Source: Sphingomonas hankookensis
Lineage (GTDB): Bacteria > Pseudomonadota > Alphaproteobacteria > Sphingomonadales > Sphingomonadaceae
Length of the DNA stretch: 64,000 bases
Direction of reading: 5' to 3'
NCBI RefSeq assembly: GCF_028551275.1
Contig: NZ_CP117025.1
Coordinates: 3,092,001-3,156,000, forward strand
The first letter of the stretch is position 1; the number at the start of each line of letters is the position of its first letter. Both the position numbers and the translations under genes were made by a program. Of the stretch, positions 25,804 to 33,811 are shown one piece after another. Below the pieces are notes generated by a model. That model saw nothing but the letters and a program-made list of their open reading frames with translations, made no database searches and was not told the DNA's origin.

Positions 25804-26283
25804 TCATTTCCATGACACCTTGTCGCCCGCCGCGATACCCAGTTCGGCGGCACGCCCGCCGCCCAGTTCCAGCACCGCCGACACGGGTTCGCCCGAAGGG
25901 ACCGGCGCTTCGGAAAACGGCACGGTATTCTCGGCGATGGTCGCGATGGTGCGGTCGGGGCGGATGAACAGGATGTCGAGCGGGCTGGGGGTGTTGCGCA
26001 TCCAGAAATTGGCCACGCGCGGCGGTCCGCCATCGGGCGGATAAGGCGCGAACAACATGCCGGCATCGGGGGCCAGCGGTGGGCGGTACATCAGTCCCTG
26101 CTGCTGCTGCGCCTCGGTCGCGGCGACCTCCACGACAAAGCGGTGGGCGGTGCCATCGGCGGTGGTGACGGTCAGCTCAGTCCTGGACAGCGCAGTCTTT
26201 TCGTCGCCGGCCTCCTGCTTGCACCCGCCCAGCACCGCCAACAGCGCCGCCGCCGTCAGCCCGGAAAATCGCAATGCTCTCAA
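25804..26283 (-). CDS. DUF192 family lipoprotein
   Basis: A 159-residue protein with a lipoprotein signal (LLAVLGGC, Cys 21) and a DUF192 domain from about residue 38: QQQGLMYRPPLAPDAGMLF, FWMRNTPSPLDILFI and VLELGGGRAAELGIAAGDKV. The start is TTG 26283, 5 bases after the cold-shock gene stop, suggesting one transcript. Function is unknown for the family. Confidence 0.88.
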   Translation of the reverse strand: MRALRFSGLTAAALLAVLGGCKQEAGDEKTALSRTELTVTTADGTAHRFVVEVAATEAQQQQGLMYRPPLAPDAGMLFAPYPPDGGPPRVANFWMRNTPSPLDILFIRPDRTIATIAENTVPFSEAPVPSGEPVSAVLELGGGRAAELGIAAGDKVSWK

Positions 26284-26288
26284 CGCTG

Positions 26289-26873
26289 TTACTCGCCAGT
26301 TTCAACCATCACGGCCAACGGCCCCTTCTGCCCCTCGACGATCCGGGCGACAAGCCGCTGTTCGGGGTCGACCTCCTCGATCCCGCCGCGCCGCAACGTT
26401 TCCATATGGACGAAGACGTCGCCGGGCTTGCTCTCGCGCACCAGGAAACCATAGCCTTTCAAGCGGTTGAACCATTTGACCGATACCGGTTCGAACGGCC
26501 CCGCCTGATCAGCCAGCGCGACCCGGTCGGGCCGCTCGACGACGCGGCGCACCGGTTCGACCGCGCTCGACAGGTCGATGTCGAGGATTTCCGCCGCCTG
26601 CATCCCGCGTGCCCGGCGCACGGCGTTGCAGGTGATGACTGCCCCTTCGGGCAGGGTACGACGCCCATGGGGTTCGAGGACCGAAAAATGGATCAGGACG
26701 TCGCCGATCGCCGGATCGTCGGCGACCGCGAATCCGAAGCCGCGGGTCACGTCGAACCATTTGATCGCGCCCCGCACCGCCGGGACGATCTCTTCGCGCG
26801 CAGCCGCCATCGCGGCCGGCTCCGCCTGTCCCATCACGCAATCATCGGCAATCGTTCGCGCTTCCAGACGCAT
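26289..26873 (-). CDS. Protein with two cold-shock domains
   Basis: A 194-residue nucleic-acid-binding protein with two OB-fold cold-shock domains. The first, at about 34-100, has [19 protein letters not shown] and [10 protein letters not shown] as RNP1- and RNP2-like motifs; the second, at about 128-190, has [16 protein letters not shown] and [11 protein letters not shown]. Such double-CSD proteins are common in alphaproteobacteria as RNA chaperones. ATG 26873 follows a GGGGAG ribosome-binding site. Confidence 0.92.
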   Translation of the reverse strand: MRLEARTIADDCVMGQAEPAAMAAAREEIVPAVRGAIKWFDVTRGFGFAVADDPAIGDVLIHFSVLEPHGRRTLPEGAVITCNAVRRARGMQAAEILDIDLSSAVEPVRRVVERPDRVALADQAGPFEPVSVKWFNRLKGYGFLVRESKPGDVFVHMETLRRGGIEEVDPEQRLVARIVEGQKGPLAVMVETGE

Positions 26874-26941
26874 CGTCGCGTGCTCCCCCTGGGGCACACT
26901 CTATCACGATGTTTCACGAACGCGACGATTTCTTTACGATG

Positions 26942-27469
26942 CTACCCGTCCCAGTCCGCATCGTCGTCGGACGCCGGCAGTCCGACGATGCGCCGGGCCA
27001 GCGCCGGGGCGTGCCCCGCCCGCACCATCGCCGCGATCTGTTTCTCACGGCGGTCGCGCTCCACCGGCACGGTCGCGAACGGCCCGATGCGCTTGCGTCG
27101 GGCAAAGGCGAGCGCCGCGCCCTCCGCCCCCTCCTCCAGCGTGTCGTGGAATTCGCTCGTCTTCTCCTCGCCGACGCCTGCCTGGCGCAGCGCATCGCGC
27201 ACCCGCCGCGCGCCCAGCCCGCGCCGGGTCATCGACGCCACCCGCGCCTCGGCAAAGGCGCGGTCGTCGACATAGCGCAGCTCGGCCATGCGGTCGGCCA
27301 GCGCATCCACATCGATCTCCCCCTCCCGCCCACGCTCGCGCAGCTTGCGGTGGAGATAGGCGACCAGCTTCGCCCGCGTGGTCGCATAGCGTTCAACATA
27401 GCGTAAGGCGGCGCGTTCCAGGGCGGGCTGGTCGAGCGGTGGCAGCGGGCGGCGCGGGTCTCGGGACAT
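26942..27469 (-). CDS. recX: RecX-family regulatory protein
   Basis: A 175-residue helical protein matching RecX, an inhibitor of RecA filaments. Motifs: ALRYVERYATTRAKLVAYLHRKL (about 21-43), the RecX signature ELRYVDDRAFAEARV (about 63-78) and RRVRDALRQAGV. It is not adjacent to recA here. ATG 27469 is the natural start. Confidence 0.87.
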   Translation of the reverse strand: MSRDPRRPLPPLDQPALERAALRYVERYATTRAKLVAYLHRKLRERGREGEIDVDALADRMAELRYVDDRAFAEARVASMTRRGLGARRVRDALRQAGVGEEKTSEFHDTLEEGAEGAALAFARRKRIGPFATVPVERDRREKQIAAMVRAGHAPALARRIVGLPASDDDADWDG

Positions 27470-27594
27470 GCGCCATGTTTGTGCCACACTGGGCGGCGAT
27501 TTTGAAATCAACTGTGCCGCGCGGCCCTTTGCCGCTATGGCGACACGCTTCGAACGCCGCGTATCGCGCGAACGGGCCTGAGAGTTGGACAAGA

Positions 27595-29349
27595 ATGACG
27601 ACGAATCTTGAAGGAAGTGTTGCAGTTTCGCTGGAAGCGACCCCGACCGTGGACGCGTTGCCACGCCGGTTCGCCGACTTCGCGACGCTGGGCGACGCGA
27701 TGGATTATGCGGCGCAGGGCTCGCGCGGGCTGAACTTCCACGACGCGCGCGGTACGCTGAAGCGCCCCTATCCCTTCCGCGAGATGCGCGAGGATGCGCT
27801 GCAACAGGCTTATCGCCTGATCGCCAAGGGCGTGCGTCCCAACGATCGCATCGCGCTGATCGCCGAGACGGGTGCGGAGTTTGCGGCGCTGTTCTTCGGC
27901 GTGGTCTATGCTGGCGCATGGCCGGTGCCGCTGCCGCTGCCCACCTCGTTCGGCGGGCGCGAGGCCTATGTCGAACAGCTGCGGGTGCAGCTGGCCAGCT
28001 GCGATCCCAAGACGCTGTTCTACCCGGCCGAACTGGAAGCGATGGCGGGCGAAGCGGCGCGGATCGCCGGGGTCGAAGGCATTGATTGGGAAAGTTTTTC
28101 GACCGCCGAAGCGGTCGCGGTCGAGCTGCCCAAGGCGTCGAGCGACGATATCTGCTACCTGCAGTATAGCAGCGGATCGACCCGCTTCCCGCATGGGACC
28201 GAGATCACCCATGCCGCGCTGCTGAACAACCTGTCGGCGCACAGCCATGGCATGCAGCTGGTCGATCAGGATCGCTGCATTTCGTGGCTGCCCTGGTATC
28301 ACGATATGGGGCTGGTCGGCTGCTTCCTGTCGGTCGTCGCCAACCAAGTTTCGACCGACTATCTGAAAACAGAGGATTTTGCCCGCCGTCCGCTGGCATG
28401 GCTGGACCTCATCACCCGCAATACGGGCAATTCGATTTCCTACTCGCCGACCTTCGGCTACGACATCTGCGCGCGGCGCATGTCGAGCCAGACCAAGGCA
28501 GCGGACCGGTTCGACCTGTCGCGCTGGCGGCTGGCGGGCAATGGCGCGGACATGATCCGGCCCGATGTGATGCAGTCGTTCGTCGACGCCTTCGCCGATG
28601 CCGGGTTCAAGGCGTCGGCGTTCCTGCCGTCCTATGGCCTTGCCGAGGCGACGCTGGCGGTGGCGATCATGCCGCCGGGCGAGGGCATCATCGTCGAACT
28701 GGTTGAAGAGACGGAACTTTCCGGCGGCACCGGCCGCGCCGACCGGCCGCAGCGGTATCGCGCGATCGTGAATTGCGGGAAGCCGGTGAAGGACATGACG
28801 GTCGAGATCCGCGAAGAGGACGGCACCCCCCTGCCCGAACGCGCGATCGGCAAGGTCTGGTGCAAGGGGCCGTCGCTGATGAGCGGATATTTCCGCGATC
28901 CGGAGGCGACCGCGGCGTGCATGGTCGACGGGTGGCTGGACACCGGCGACATGGGCTATCTGTCTGACGGATATGTCTATATCGTCGGCCGGGCCAAGGA
29001 CATGATCATCGTCAACGGCAAGAATCACTGGCCGCAGGACATCGAATGGGCGGTGGAGCAGCTGCCCGGGTTCAAGGCCGGCGACATCGCCGCGTTCGCG
29101 ATCACGACGCCGGGCGGCGAGGAAACGCCAGCGGTGCTGGTGCAGTGCCGGGCGTCGGACGAGGGTGAGCGGCTGCGGCTGCGCGAGGAAATTCGCGAGC
29201 GAGTCCGGTCGGTTACCGGCATGAACTGCGTGATCGAACTGGTCCCGCCGCGCACCTTGCCGCGGACGTCGTCGGGGAAGCTCAGCCGGGCGAAGGCGCG
29301 GAAATTGTATCTGGAGGGTGAGATCAAGCCTTACGCCATCGCGGCGTGA
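27595..29349 (+). CDS. Fatty acyl-AMP ligase
   Basis: A 584-residue adenylate-forming enzyme activating fatty acids to acyl-AMP for transfer to a carrier protein. Core motifs: YLQYSSGSTRFPHGTEITH (phosphate loop, about 183), LPWYHDMGLVG (about 230), SYGLAEATLAV (about 345), WLDTGDMGYLSDGYVYIVGRAKD (about 445) and TSSGKLSRAKARKLYLEG with the C-terminal Lys (about 562). No acyl carrier protein or polyketide synthase lies beside it, so the product is unknown. ATG 27595 gives the proper N-terminus; the frame upstream is not coding. Confidence 0.9.
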   Translation: MTTNLEGSVAVSLEATPTVDALPRRFADFATLGDAMDYAAQGSRGLNFHDARGTLKRPYPFREMREDALQQAYRLIAKGVRPNDRIALIAETGAEFAALFFGVVYAGAWPVPLPLPTSFGGREAYVEQLRVQLASCDPKTLFYPAELEAMAGEAARIAGVEGIDWESFSTAEAVAVELPKASSDDICYLQYSSGSTRFPHGTEITHAALLNNLSAHSHGMQLVDQDRCISWLPWYHDMGLVGCFLSVVANQVSTDYLKTEDFARRPLAWLDLITRNTGNSISYSPTFGYDICARRMSSQTKAADRFDLSRWRLAGNGADMIRPDVMQSFVDAFADAGFKASAFLPSYGLAEATLAVAIMPPGEGIIVELVEETELSGGTGRADRPQRYRAIVNCGKPVKDMTVEIREEDGTPLPERAIGKVWCKGPSLMSGYFRDPEATAACMVDGWLDTGDMGYLSDGYVYIVGRAKDMIIVNGKNHWPQDIEWAVEQLPGFKAGDIAAFAITTPGGEETPAVLVQCRASDEGERLRLREEIRERVRSVTGMNCVIELVPPRTLPRTSSGKLSRAKARKLYLEGEIKPYAIAA

Positions 29350-29362
29350 GCGCTTGGGGATA

Positions 29363-29416
29363 GCCCCCTCCACCACCGCTTCGCGGCGGTCCCCCTCCCC
29401 ACCTTGTGGGGAGGAT
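29363..29416. repeat. Palindromic repeat, family E (CCCTCC/GGAGGA type)
   Basis: CCCCTCCACCACCGC-TTCG-GCGGTCCCCCTCCCC followed by TGTGGGGAGGAT: a compact GC-rich palindrome between the acyl-AMP ligase and tRNA-Trp. A longer relative is at 53157-53320. It may also end the ligase transcript, but there is no T-run. Confidence 0.6.
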
Positions 29417-29504
29417 TTAATGCTTTCCTACAAGGCTTCGGACAGCTAGGTCAGAAATCGGCCTTGCCCTTCCGGTTCGACCGGGATAGAGGCCGCGTCC
29501 GCAC

Positions 29505-29580
29505 ACGAGTGTAGCTCAGCTGGTAGAGCATCGGTCTCCAAAACCGAGGGCCGGGGGTTCGAATCCCTCCACTCGTGCCA
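29505..29580 (+). tRNA. tRNA-Trp (CCA)
   Basis: A 76-base tRNA with encoded 3' CCA. Acceptor ACGAGTG pairs with CACTCGT, the D-arm is GCTCAGCTGGTAGAGC, the anticodon loop is CTCCAAA with anticodon CCA, and the T-loop is TTCGAAT. tRNA-Trp upstream of secE-nusG is a widely conserved order; here two protein genes are interposed. Confidence 0.96.
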
Positions 29581-29629
29581 GCGCGCCGCCGCGCCGATCC
29601 CCGAAACTGATGGACTGGATTCGACGACG

Positions 29630-30208
29630 ATGTTCCGCGCGCTGTACGACTGGACGCTCCGCCTTGCCAATCATCGCCATGCGGTGCGCAGCCTGGCGGT
29701 CGTGTCGTTCTGCGAAAGTTCGTTCTTTCCGATCCCGCCCGATGTCGTGCTGGTGCCGGTCATCCTGCAGCACCGCACCCGCGCCTATCAGATCGCGGCG
29801 ATCTGCACGATCGCGTCGGTGCTGGGCGGGATGGTCGGCTATGCCATCGGCTATTTCCTGTGGGACACGGTCGGCGCGTGGGTCATCAACCTGTACGGGT
29901 TGCAGGACAAGGCGGCGAAGTTCCAGGCGGGCTTCGCCGAATATGGCGCGGCGATCATCCTGCTCAAAGGACTGACGCCGATCCCGTTCAAGCTGGTGAC
30001 GATCGCGTCGGGCCTCGCCAAGTTCAACTTCGCGCTGTTCGTCCTCACCGCGACGATCACTCGCGCCTTCCGCTTCTTCCTGATCGCGTTCCTGCTCAAG
30101 AAATATGGCGCGCCGGTGCAGGAGTTCATCGAGAAGCGCCTGACGATGATCGGCATCCTGCTGGTCGTCGCGCTGGTCGGCGGGTTCGCGGCGGTCAGCC
30201 TGTTGTAA
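29630..30208 (+). CDS. YqaA/DedA-like (SNARE-associated) membrane protein
   Basis: A 192-residue inner-membrane protein of the DedA-like superfamily. It shows SFCESSFFPIPPDVVLVP (about 26-43, the reentrant-loop motif), a GGMVGYAIGYFLWDTVG helix, the LLKGLTPIPFKLVTIASG signature (about 112-130) and a C-terminal helix. Members are linked to membrane lipid handling; the substrate here is unknown. Confidence 0.9.
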   Translation: MFRALYDWTLRLANHRHAVRSLAVVSFCESSFFPIPPDVVLVPVILQHRTRAYQIAAICTIASVLGGMVGYAIGYFLWDTVGAWVINLYGLQDKAAKFQAGFAEYGAAIILLKGLTPIPFKLVTIASGLAKFNFALFVLTATITRAFRFFLIAFLLKKYGAPVQEFIEKRLTMIGILLVVALVGGFAAVSLL

Positions 30209-30298
30209 CCGTTTCGGATACGATTGCCGGAATCGTCGCGAAACGATCCTTCTGCCAAGAGCCGCCCCAGCGCGATGGTCGCGCGTGGGGGGACAGAA

Positions 30299-30943
30299 AT
30301 GAAATGGACGATGGTCGCCGCAATGACGGCGGTGCTGGGGGCGGCGCCGGCATGGGCGCAGGACAGGCCGTTCGACCCGTATGGCGATGGTGGCGAGGTC
30401 ACCTATCGCGACCCGATGACCGGGTTCCGGGTCGAGGTGGCGGGCGGCTATGACCGGCTGGAAATCAATTACGTCGACGACGACACCAAATATTATGATG
30501 GCGCCGACGGTATCCGCTATGGCGGCGAGATCGGATATGATGTCGCGATCGGCGGCACGGTGCTGCTGGGGGCCTATGGCGGCTATGCCGGGGCGTCGAC
30601 CAAAAGATGCGACGATATCGGGTTATCGATCGAGCTGTGCCAGAAGGCGAAGGGCGAATGGTCGGGCGGGGTCCGGCTGGGGCTGCGGGTGGCCGAGCGG
30701 GCGCAGGTCTATGGCAAGGTCGGCTATGCGTCGATGCCGCTGGAGTTCCGCTATAATACGGATCGCACGACCGAGACCTATGCCGGGATGCACTTCGGGC
30801 TGGGTGGCGAGATCGGGCTGGGCAGCGGCGCCTTTGCGAAGGCGGAACTGGTCGCGACCAATTTCCGGACGAAGGACCGGATCTACGAAGGGCTGAATTT
30901 CGACCGGCGGCATGCGGTGGCCGGGTTGGGCTATCGGTTCTGA
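30299..30943 (+). CDS. Outer-membrane beta-barrel protein (opacity-like)
   Basis: A 214-residue protein with a signal peptide (cleavage after GAAPAWA, residue 20) and alternating hydrophobic strands ending in Phe (VAGLGYRF), typical of small 8-strand porin-like barrels. Two Cys (RCDDIGLSIELC) lie in an external loop. ATG 30299 follows GGGGGGACAG. Function unknown; probably structural or adhesion-related. Confidence 0.85.
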   Translation: MKWTMVAAMTAVLGAAPAWAQDRPFDPYGDGGEVTYRDPMTGFRVEVAGGYDRLEINYVDDDTKYYDGADGIRYGGEIGYDVAIGGTVLLGAYGGYAGASTKRCDDIGLSIELCQKAKGEWSGGVRLGLRVAERAQVYGKVGYASMPLEFRYNTDRTTETYAGMHFGLGGEIGLGSGAFAKAELVATNFRTKDRIYEGLNFDRRHAVAGLGYRF

Positions 30944-30958
30944 GGGGTTCGGCGCGTC

Positions 30959-31018
30959 GGGGTCCCGCGTTTCGCGCCAGAAGAAGAAGCGGGACCCCGG
31001 GTCAAGCCCGGGGTGACG
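30959..31018. repeat. Palindromic repeat, family A (left arm shortened)
   Basis: Begins at GGGGTCCCGC and ends with AAGCGGGACCCCGGGTCAAG and CGGGGTGAC, so only the right-hand part of the family A unit is complete. It lies in the 270-base gap before secE, the rest of which shows nothing recognisable beyond a G-rich stretch. Confidence 0.7.
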
Positions 31019-31213
31019 ATGGGGGAGCGGCGAGGTGGAAGCGCGGTCGGCCGGCCCCGTAGCAGGGGGGCCGGCAGGCCCCTGCCCCGCACGCTTGCTT
31101 CCCGCTTCCGAGATCGCTAGATACCATGCCCAATCCGACAGCGTGGATGGGCCGCGCCGGTTCCCAGAAGGGACCGGACGGGGCCTTGTGTCCGGCGGTC
31201 GGTCGAACCGATA

Positions 31214-31426
31214 ATGAAGGTCATGCACGTGGCGAAAGTTACCCCCGTCGAATTCATGCGGCAGGTCCGGGCCGAAACCGCCAAGGTGACGTGGCCGACG
31301 CGCAAGGAAACGGTGATGACCGCGGTGATGGTCGTCATCATGACGACGCTGCTGGCGGTCTTCTTCCTCGGCGTGGATTCGGCGTTCGACGCGATCGTCA
31401 AGGGCCTGCTGCGGCTCGCGCAGTAA
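31214..31426 (+). CDS. secE: Preprotein translocase subunit SecE
   Basis: A 65-70 residue single-span protein that clamps the SecYE channel. The signature is FMRQVRAETAKVTWPTRKETV followed by a membrane helix (MTAVMVVIMTTLLAVFF). The annotated ATG 31214 could be replaced by GTG 31229 (giving MAKVTPVEF, the usual family N-terminus), which has an AAGG ribosome-binding site 8 bases upstream. nusG follows 35 bases later, as in most bacteria. Confidence 0.93.
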   Translation: MKVMHVAKVTPVEFMRQVRAETAKVTWPTRKETVMTAVMVVIMTTLLAVFFLGVDSAFDAIVKGLLRLAQ

Positions 31427-31461
31427 CCGCGCTCGCACCCCCTATAGCTTTAAGGACACCC

Positions 31462-32001
31462 ATGTCGCGCTGGTACATCATTCACGCCTATTCCGGGTTC
31501 GAGGGCAAGGTCCGCGATTCGATCCTGTCCGAAGCGACGCGCCTCGGCCTTGACCATGCGGTCGAAGCGATCGAGGTCCCGACCGAGAATGTGACCGAAG
31601 TCCGTCGCGGCAAGAAGGTGCAGTCCGAGCGCAAGTTCATGCCCGGCTACGTGCTGGCGAAGCTGGACCTGAGCGACCAGGTCTATCACCTCGTCAAGAA
31701 CACGCCGAAGGTGACGGGATTCCTGGGATCGTCGGGCAAGCCGCAGGCGATCAGCGAGGCGGAAGCCACGCGGATGCTGAACAGCAAGGAAGAGGCCGCC
31801 GCCTCCCCTGCCAAGACCAAGATCAAGGTCGATTTCGAGATCGGCGATTCGGTCAAGGTGCTGGACGGCCCGTTCGCAAGCTTCAACGGCGTGGTCGAGG
31901 AACTGGACTTCGACAAGTCGAAGGTGAAGGTCAGCGTGTCGATCTTCGGGCGTGCGACGCCAGTGGAACTGGATTTCGAGCAGGTGGAACGAAGCAAGTA
32001 A
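31462..32001 (+). CDS. nusG: Transcription termination/antitermination protein NusG
   Basis: A 179-residue elongation factor. The NGN domain (MSRWYIIHAYSGFEGKV, then SERKFMPGYVLAKLDL) binds RNA polymerase, and the C-terminal KOW domain (VKVLDGPFASFNGVVEELDFDKSKVKV) contacts Rho or ribosomal protein S10. ATG 31462 follows TAAGGA. Unusually, rplK is not next but about 2.8 kb away. Confidence 0.97.
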   Translation: MSRWYIIHAYSGFEGKVRDSILSEATRLGLDHAVEAIEVPTENVTEVRRGKKVQSERKFMPGYVLAKLDLSDQVYHLVKNTPKVTGFLGSSGKPQAISEAEATRMLNSKEEAAASPAKTKIKVDFEIGDSVKVLDGPFASFNGVVEELDFDKSKVKVSVSIFGRATPVELDFEQVERSK

Positions 32002-32020
32002 GGCGAAAGCCGAAACTTGC

Positions 32021-32064
32021 TGTCCGCACACGAATAGCGAACGCTATTCGTGAGACGGCGGACA
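32021..32064 (+). other. Long perfect hairpin after nusG
   Basis: TGTCCGC, then CACGAATAGCG-AA-CGCTATTCGTG (11 perfect pairs around two bases), then GCGGACA pairing with the outer arm. It starts 19 bases after the nusG stop and precedes the motif at 32065 and a terminator. It may be an RNA structural element protecting or regulating the nusG transcript end. Confidence 0.6.
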
Positions 32065-32092
32065 CCGGCCGGCGGGTGCAACCCGACCGACG
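32065..32092 (+). promoter_or_regulatory. RNA-like motif shared with the region after rplA
   Basis: CCGGCCGGCGGG-TGCAA-CCCGACCGACG: a short hairpin (CGGG/CCCG) inside a conserved frame. The same frame, with a longer stem, is at 35956-35990. Both copies directly precede a terminator and follow a gene of the secE-nusG-rplKA group, suggesting a ribosomal-protein-type leader or attenuator. Family assignment is not certain. Confidence 0.5.
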
Positions 32093-32096
32093 TTAG

Positions 32097-32127
32097 CGGC
32101 GTAGGGCGAAGGCCCTGCGCCGTTTTT
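32097..32127 (+). terminator. Rho-independent terminator after nusG
   Basis: CGGCGTAGGGC-GAA-GGCCCTGCGCCG followed by five T residues. It closes the secE-nusG transcript, so rplK must be transcribed from another promoter or by antitermination. The next about 130 bases are AT-richer and belong to the inserted gene's promoter region. Confidence 0.85.
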
Positions 32128-32260
32128 GCATTGGCTAACTCCGCAGCTACCAATCAGGAAATACGATATTCGACACTTCCACTCTGTACCTCGTTGATTG
32201 CTGCGCTAAGATGAGAATTAGAAGCGCATGCTGATGCGAGAATATGGCTAGGAAAAGCTG

Positions 32261-33733
32261 ATGGATGTACAGCAATCTGACATTGATAATCTGGAAGAAC
32301 GGGTCAAGAAGCTCTCCTACCAAACGTATTTGCCTGTACTGCGCATGTCGAACGTTCGGAGCTTCAATCGCCAGACAATCAATTTCGACTTTCCTGTAAC
32401 CGCAATCATTGGAACAAATGGCGGCGGAAAATCTACAGTTCTAGGCGCAGCTGCGCTTGCTTACAAAAGCATAAAGCCTGGGGACTTTTTTCCCAAGTCT
32501 AATATTGGTGACAATAGCATGGCGAACTGGAGGATTGATTATGAGATCATCGATCGCTCCGTGAATAAAGCAGCCCCCTTCACAAGAAACGCTCGTTTCG
32601 TATCTGCAAAATGGCGCCGTGATAACATTCCAGATCGAGAGGTAATTTTTATCCCGATCCAGCGCACGGTGCCAGCAAACGAGCAAGCAAAATTTAAACA
32701 TTTCATTGGCTTGGTTCAAAAGAATAAAGACAATATTGTCATTGAATCTATTGAGCAAGACATTCTAGCTAATGTGGGCCGTATATTGGGGAAAGATGCA
32801 TCGGGATACCAGCGCATATCTTTAAAAACTGATCCGAGCAAATCGATCCTGGTCGGCTTGAAAAAAACTAACGACTATTCTCAATTTCATTTTGGGGCAG
32901 GCGAAGCCTCAATCATCGATATGGTTATCAAACTGGAGGCTGCTAGTGATAACGCGCTGATACTTATCGAAGAGATTGAGAATGGCCTACATCCGCTCGC
33001 AACAAGAAAGATGGTCGAGTACTTATTCGACGTAACCAAACGCAAAAAGTGTCAGATAATTTTTACGACACATTCTGAGTACGCTTTAGACGTACTTCCT
33101 CCTAAGGCAATATGGGGGTGCATTGACGGCGTTGCATATCAAGGCAAGTTGACTATCGAAAGCCTGCGAGCGCTCACCGGCGCTGTAGCAAAAGACAGAG
33201 CAATTTTCGTTGAAGACGAATTTGCAGCGGACCTGTGTAACGAAGTAGTTCGACAATACGCCCCCGAACTGTTAAGCCAGACAGAAATTCATAAAGCCGG
33301 CGGATTCCCGTATGTTGTGGAAGTTCTAAAGCATCACAACTCCAATCCTACTATTAAGAACAAGGCAGTTGCCGTTATAGACGGCGACAATCCCTCACTA
33401 TCAGAACCCAATGACTACGTTTTGGAGTTACCTGATGGCGCCCCCGAAGCTGTCGTTTTTGGTTATATTCTTAATAATGCGGAAAAAGTTGCAGCATTGG
33501 TTCAGCAACGATGCCAATGCCCCTCTATTTCACAAGATAATATTGTCAAAGCAATTAAGAAAGTTTCTGTAGACACCACCGATCATCATCTTTATTTTGT
33601 AAAACTAGGCGACGAACTTGGATATATATCCGAGATAATTGTTCGGCGAGGACTTTGCTCAATTTATGTTCAAAATTCTAGCGCCGAACTAAAGCCACTC
33701 GTTGAAGGGTTGCGGGAGAAACTTGGATCATAG
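32261..33733 (+). CDS. OLD-like nuclease: AAA/ABC-type ATPase with C-terminal TOPRIM domain
   Basis: A 490-residue protein. The SMC/ABC-type ATPase half has Walker A GTNGGGKST (51-59), an ABC-signature-like FGAGEAS (211-217), Walker B LILIEEIE (233-240) and the switch His 271 (TTHSEY). The C-terminal half looks like a TOPRIM nuclease: AIFVEDEFAADL with acidic Glu near 318, then AVIDGD (Asp 374, Asp 376). This layout is that of OLD/GajA-type anti-phage nucleases. No UvrD-like partner is adjacent. The gene is much AT-richer than its surroundings and sits between nusG and rplK, indicating recent transfer. An AGGAAA site precedes the ATG. Confidence 0.85.
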   Translation: MDVQQSDIDNLEERVKKLSYQTYLPVLRMSNVRSFNRQTINFDFPVTAIIGTNGGGKSTVLGAAALAYKSIKPGDFFPKSNIGDNSMANWRIDYEIIDRSVNKAAPFTRNARFVSAKWRRDNIPDREVIFIPIQRTVPANEQAKFKHFIGLVQKNKDNIVIESIEQDILANVGRILGKDASGYQRISLKTDPSKSILVGLKKTNDYSQFHFGAGEASIIDMVIKLEAASDNALILIEEIENGLHPLATRKMVEYLFDVTKRKKCQIIFTTHSEYALDVLPPKAIWGCIDGVAYQGKLTIESLRALTGAVAKDRAIFVEDEFAADLCNEVVRQYAPELLSQTEIHKAGGFPYVVEVLKHHNSNPTIKNKAVAVIDGDNPSLSEPNDYVLELPDGAPEAVVFGYILNNAEKVAALVQQRCQCPSISQDNIVKAIKKVSVDTTDHHLYFVKLGDELGYISEIIVRRGLCSIYVQNSSAELKPLVEGLREKLGS

Positions 33734-33811
33734 CAACTCCAAAAGGGGCAGCACATTCCTGAAACGGCACTGCTGGGTAATCCAAGCCTGTGGAGGTGAG
33801 GGATATGGCCC

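Noticed and set aside
26578..27594. Upstream extension of the acyl-AMP ligase frame
   Set aside because: It runs antisense through the cold-shock and recX genes; the family N-terminus begins at ATG 27595.
29446..29773. Leftward open frames across tRNA-Trp
   Set aside because: They contain the same tRNA-derived peptide artefact (EWRDSNPRPSV type) and contradict the tRNA.
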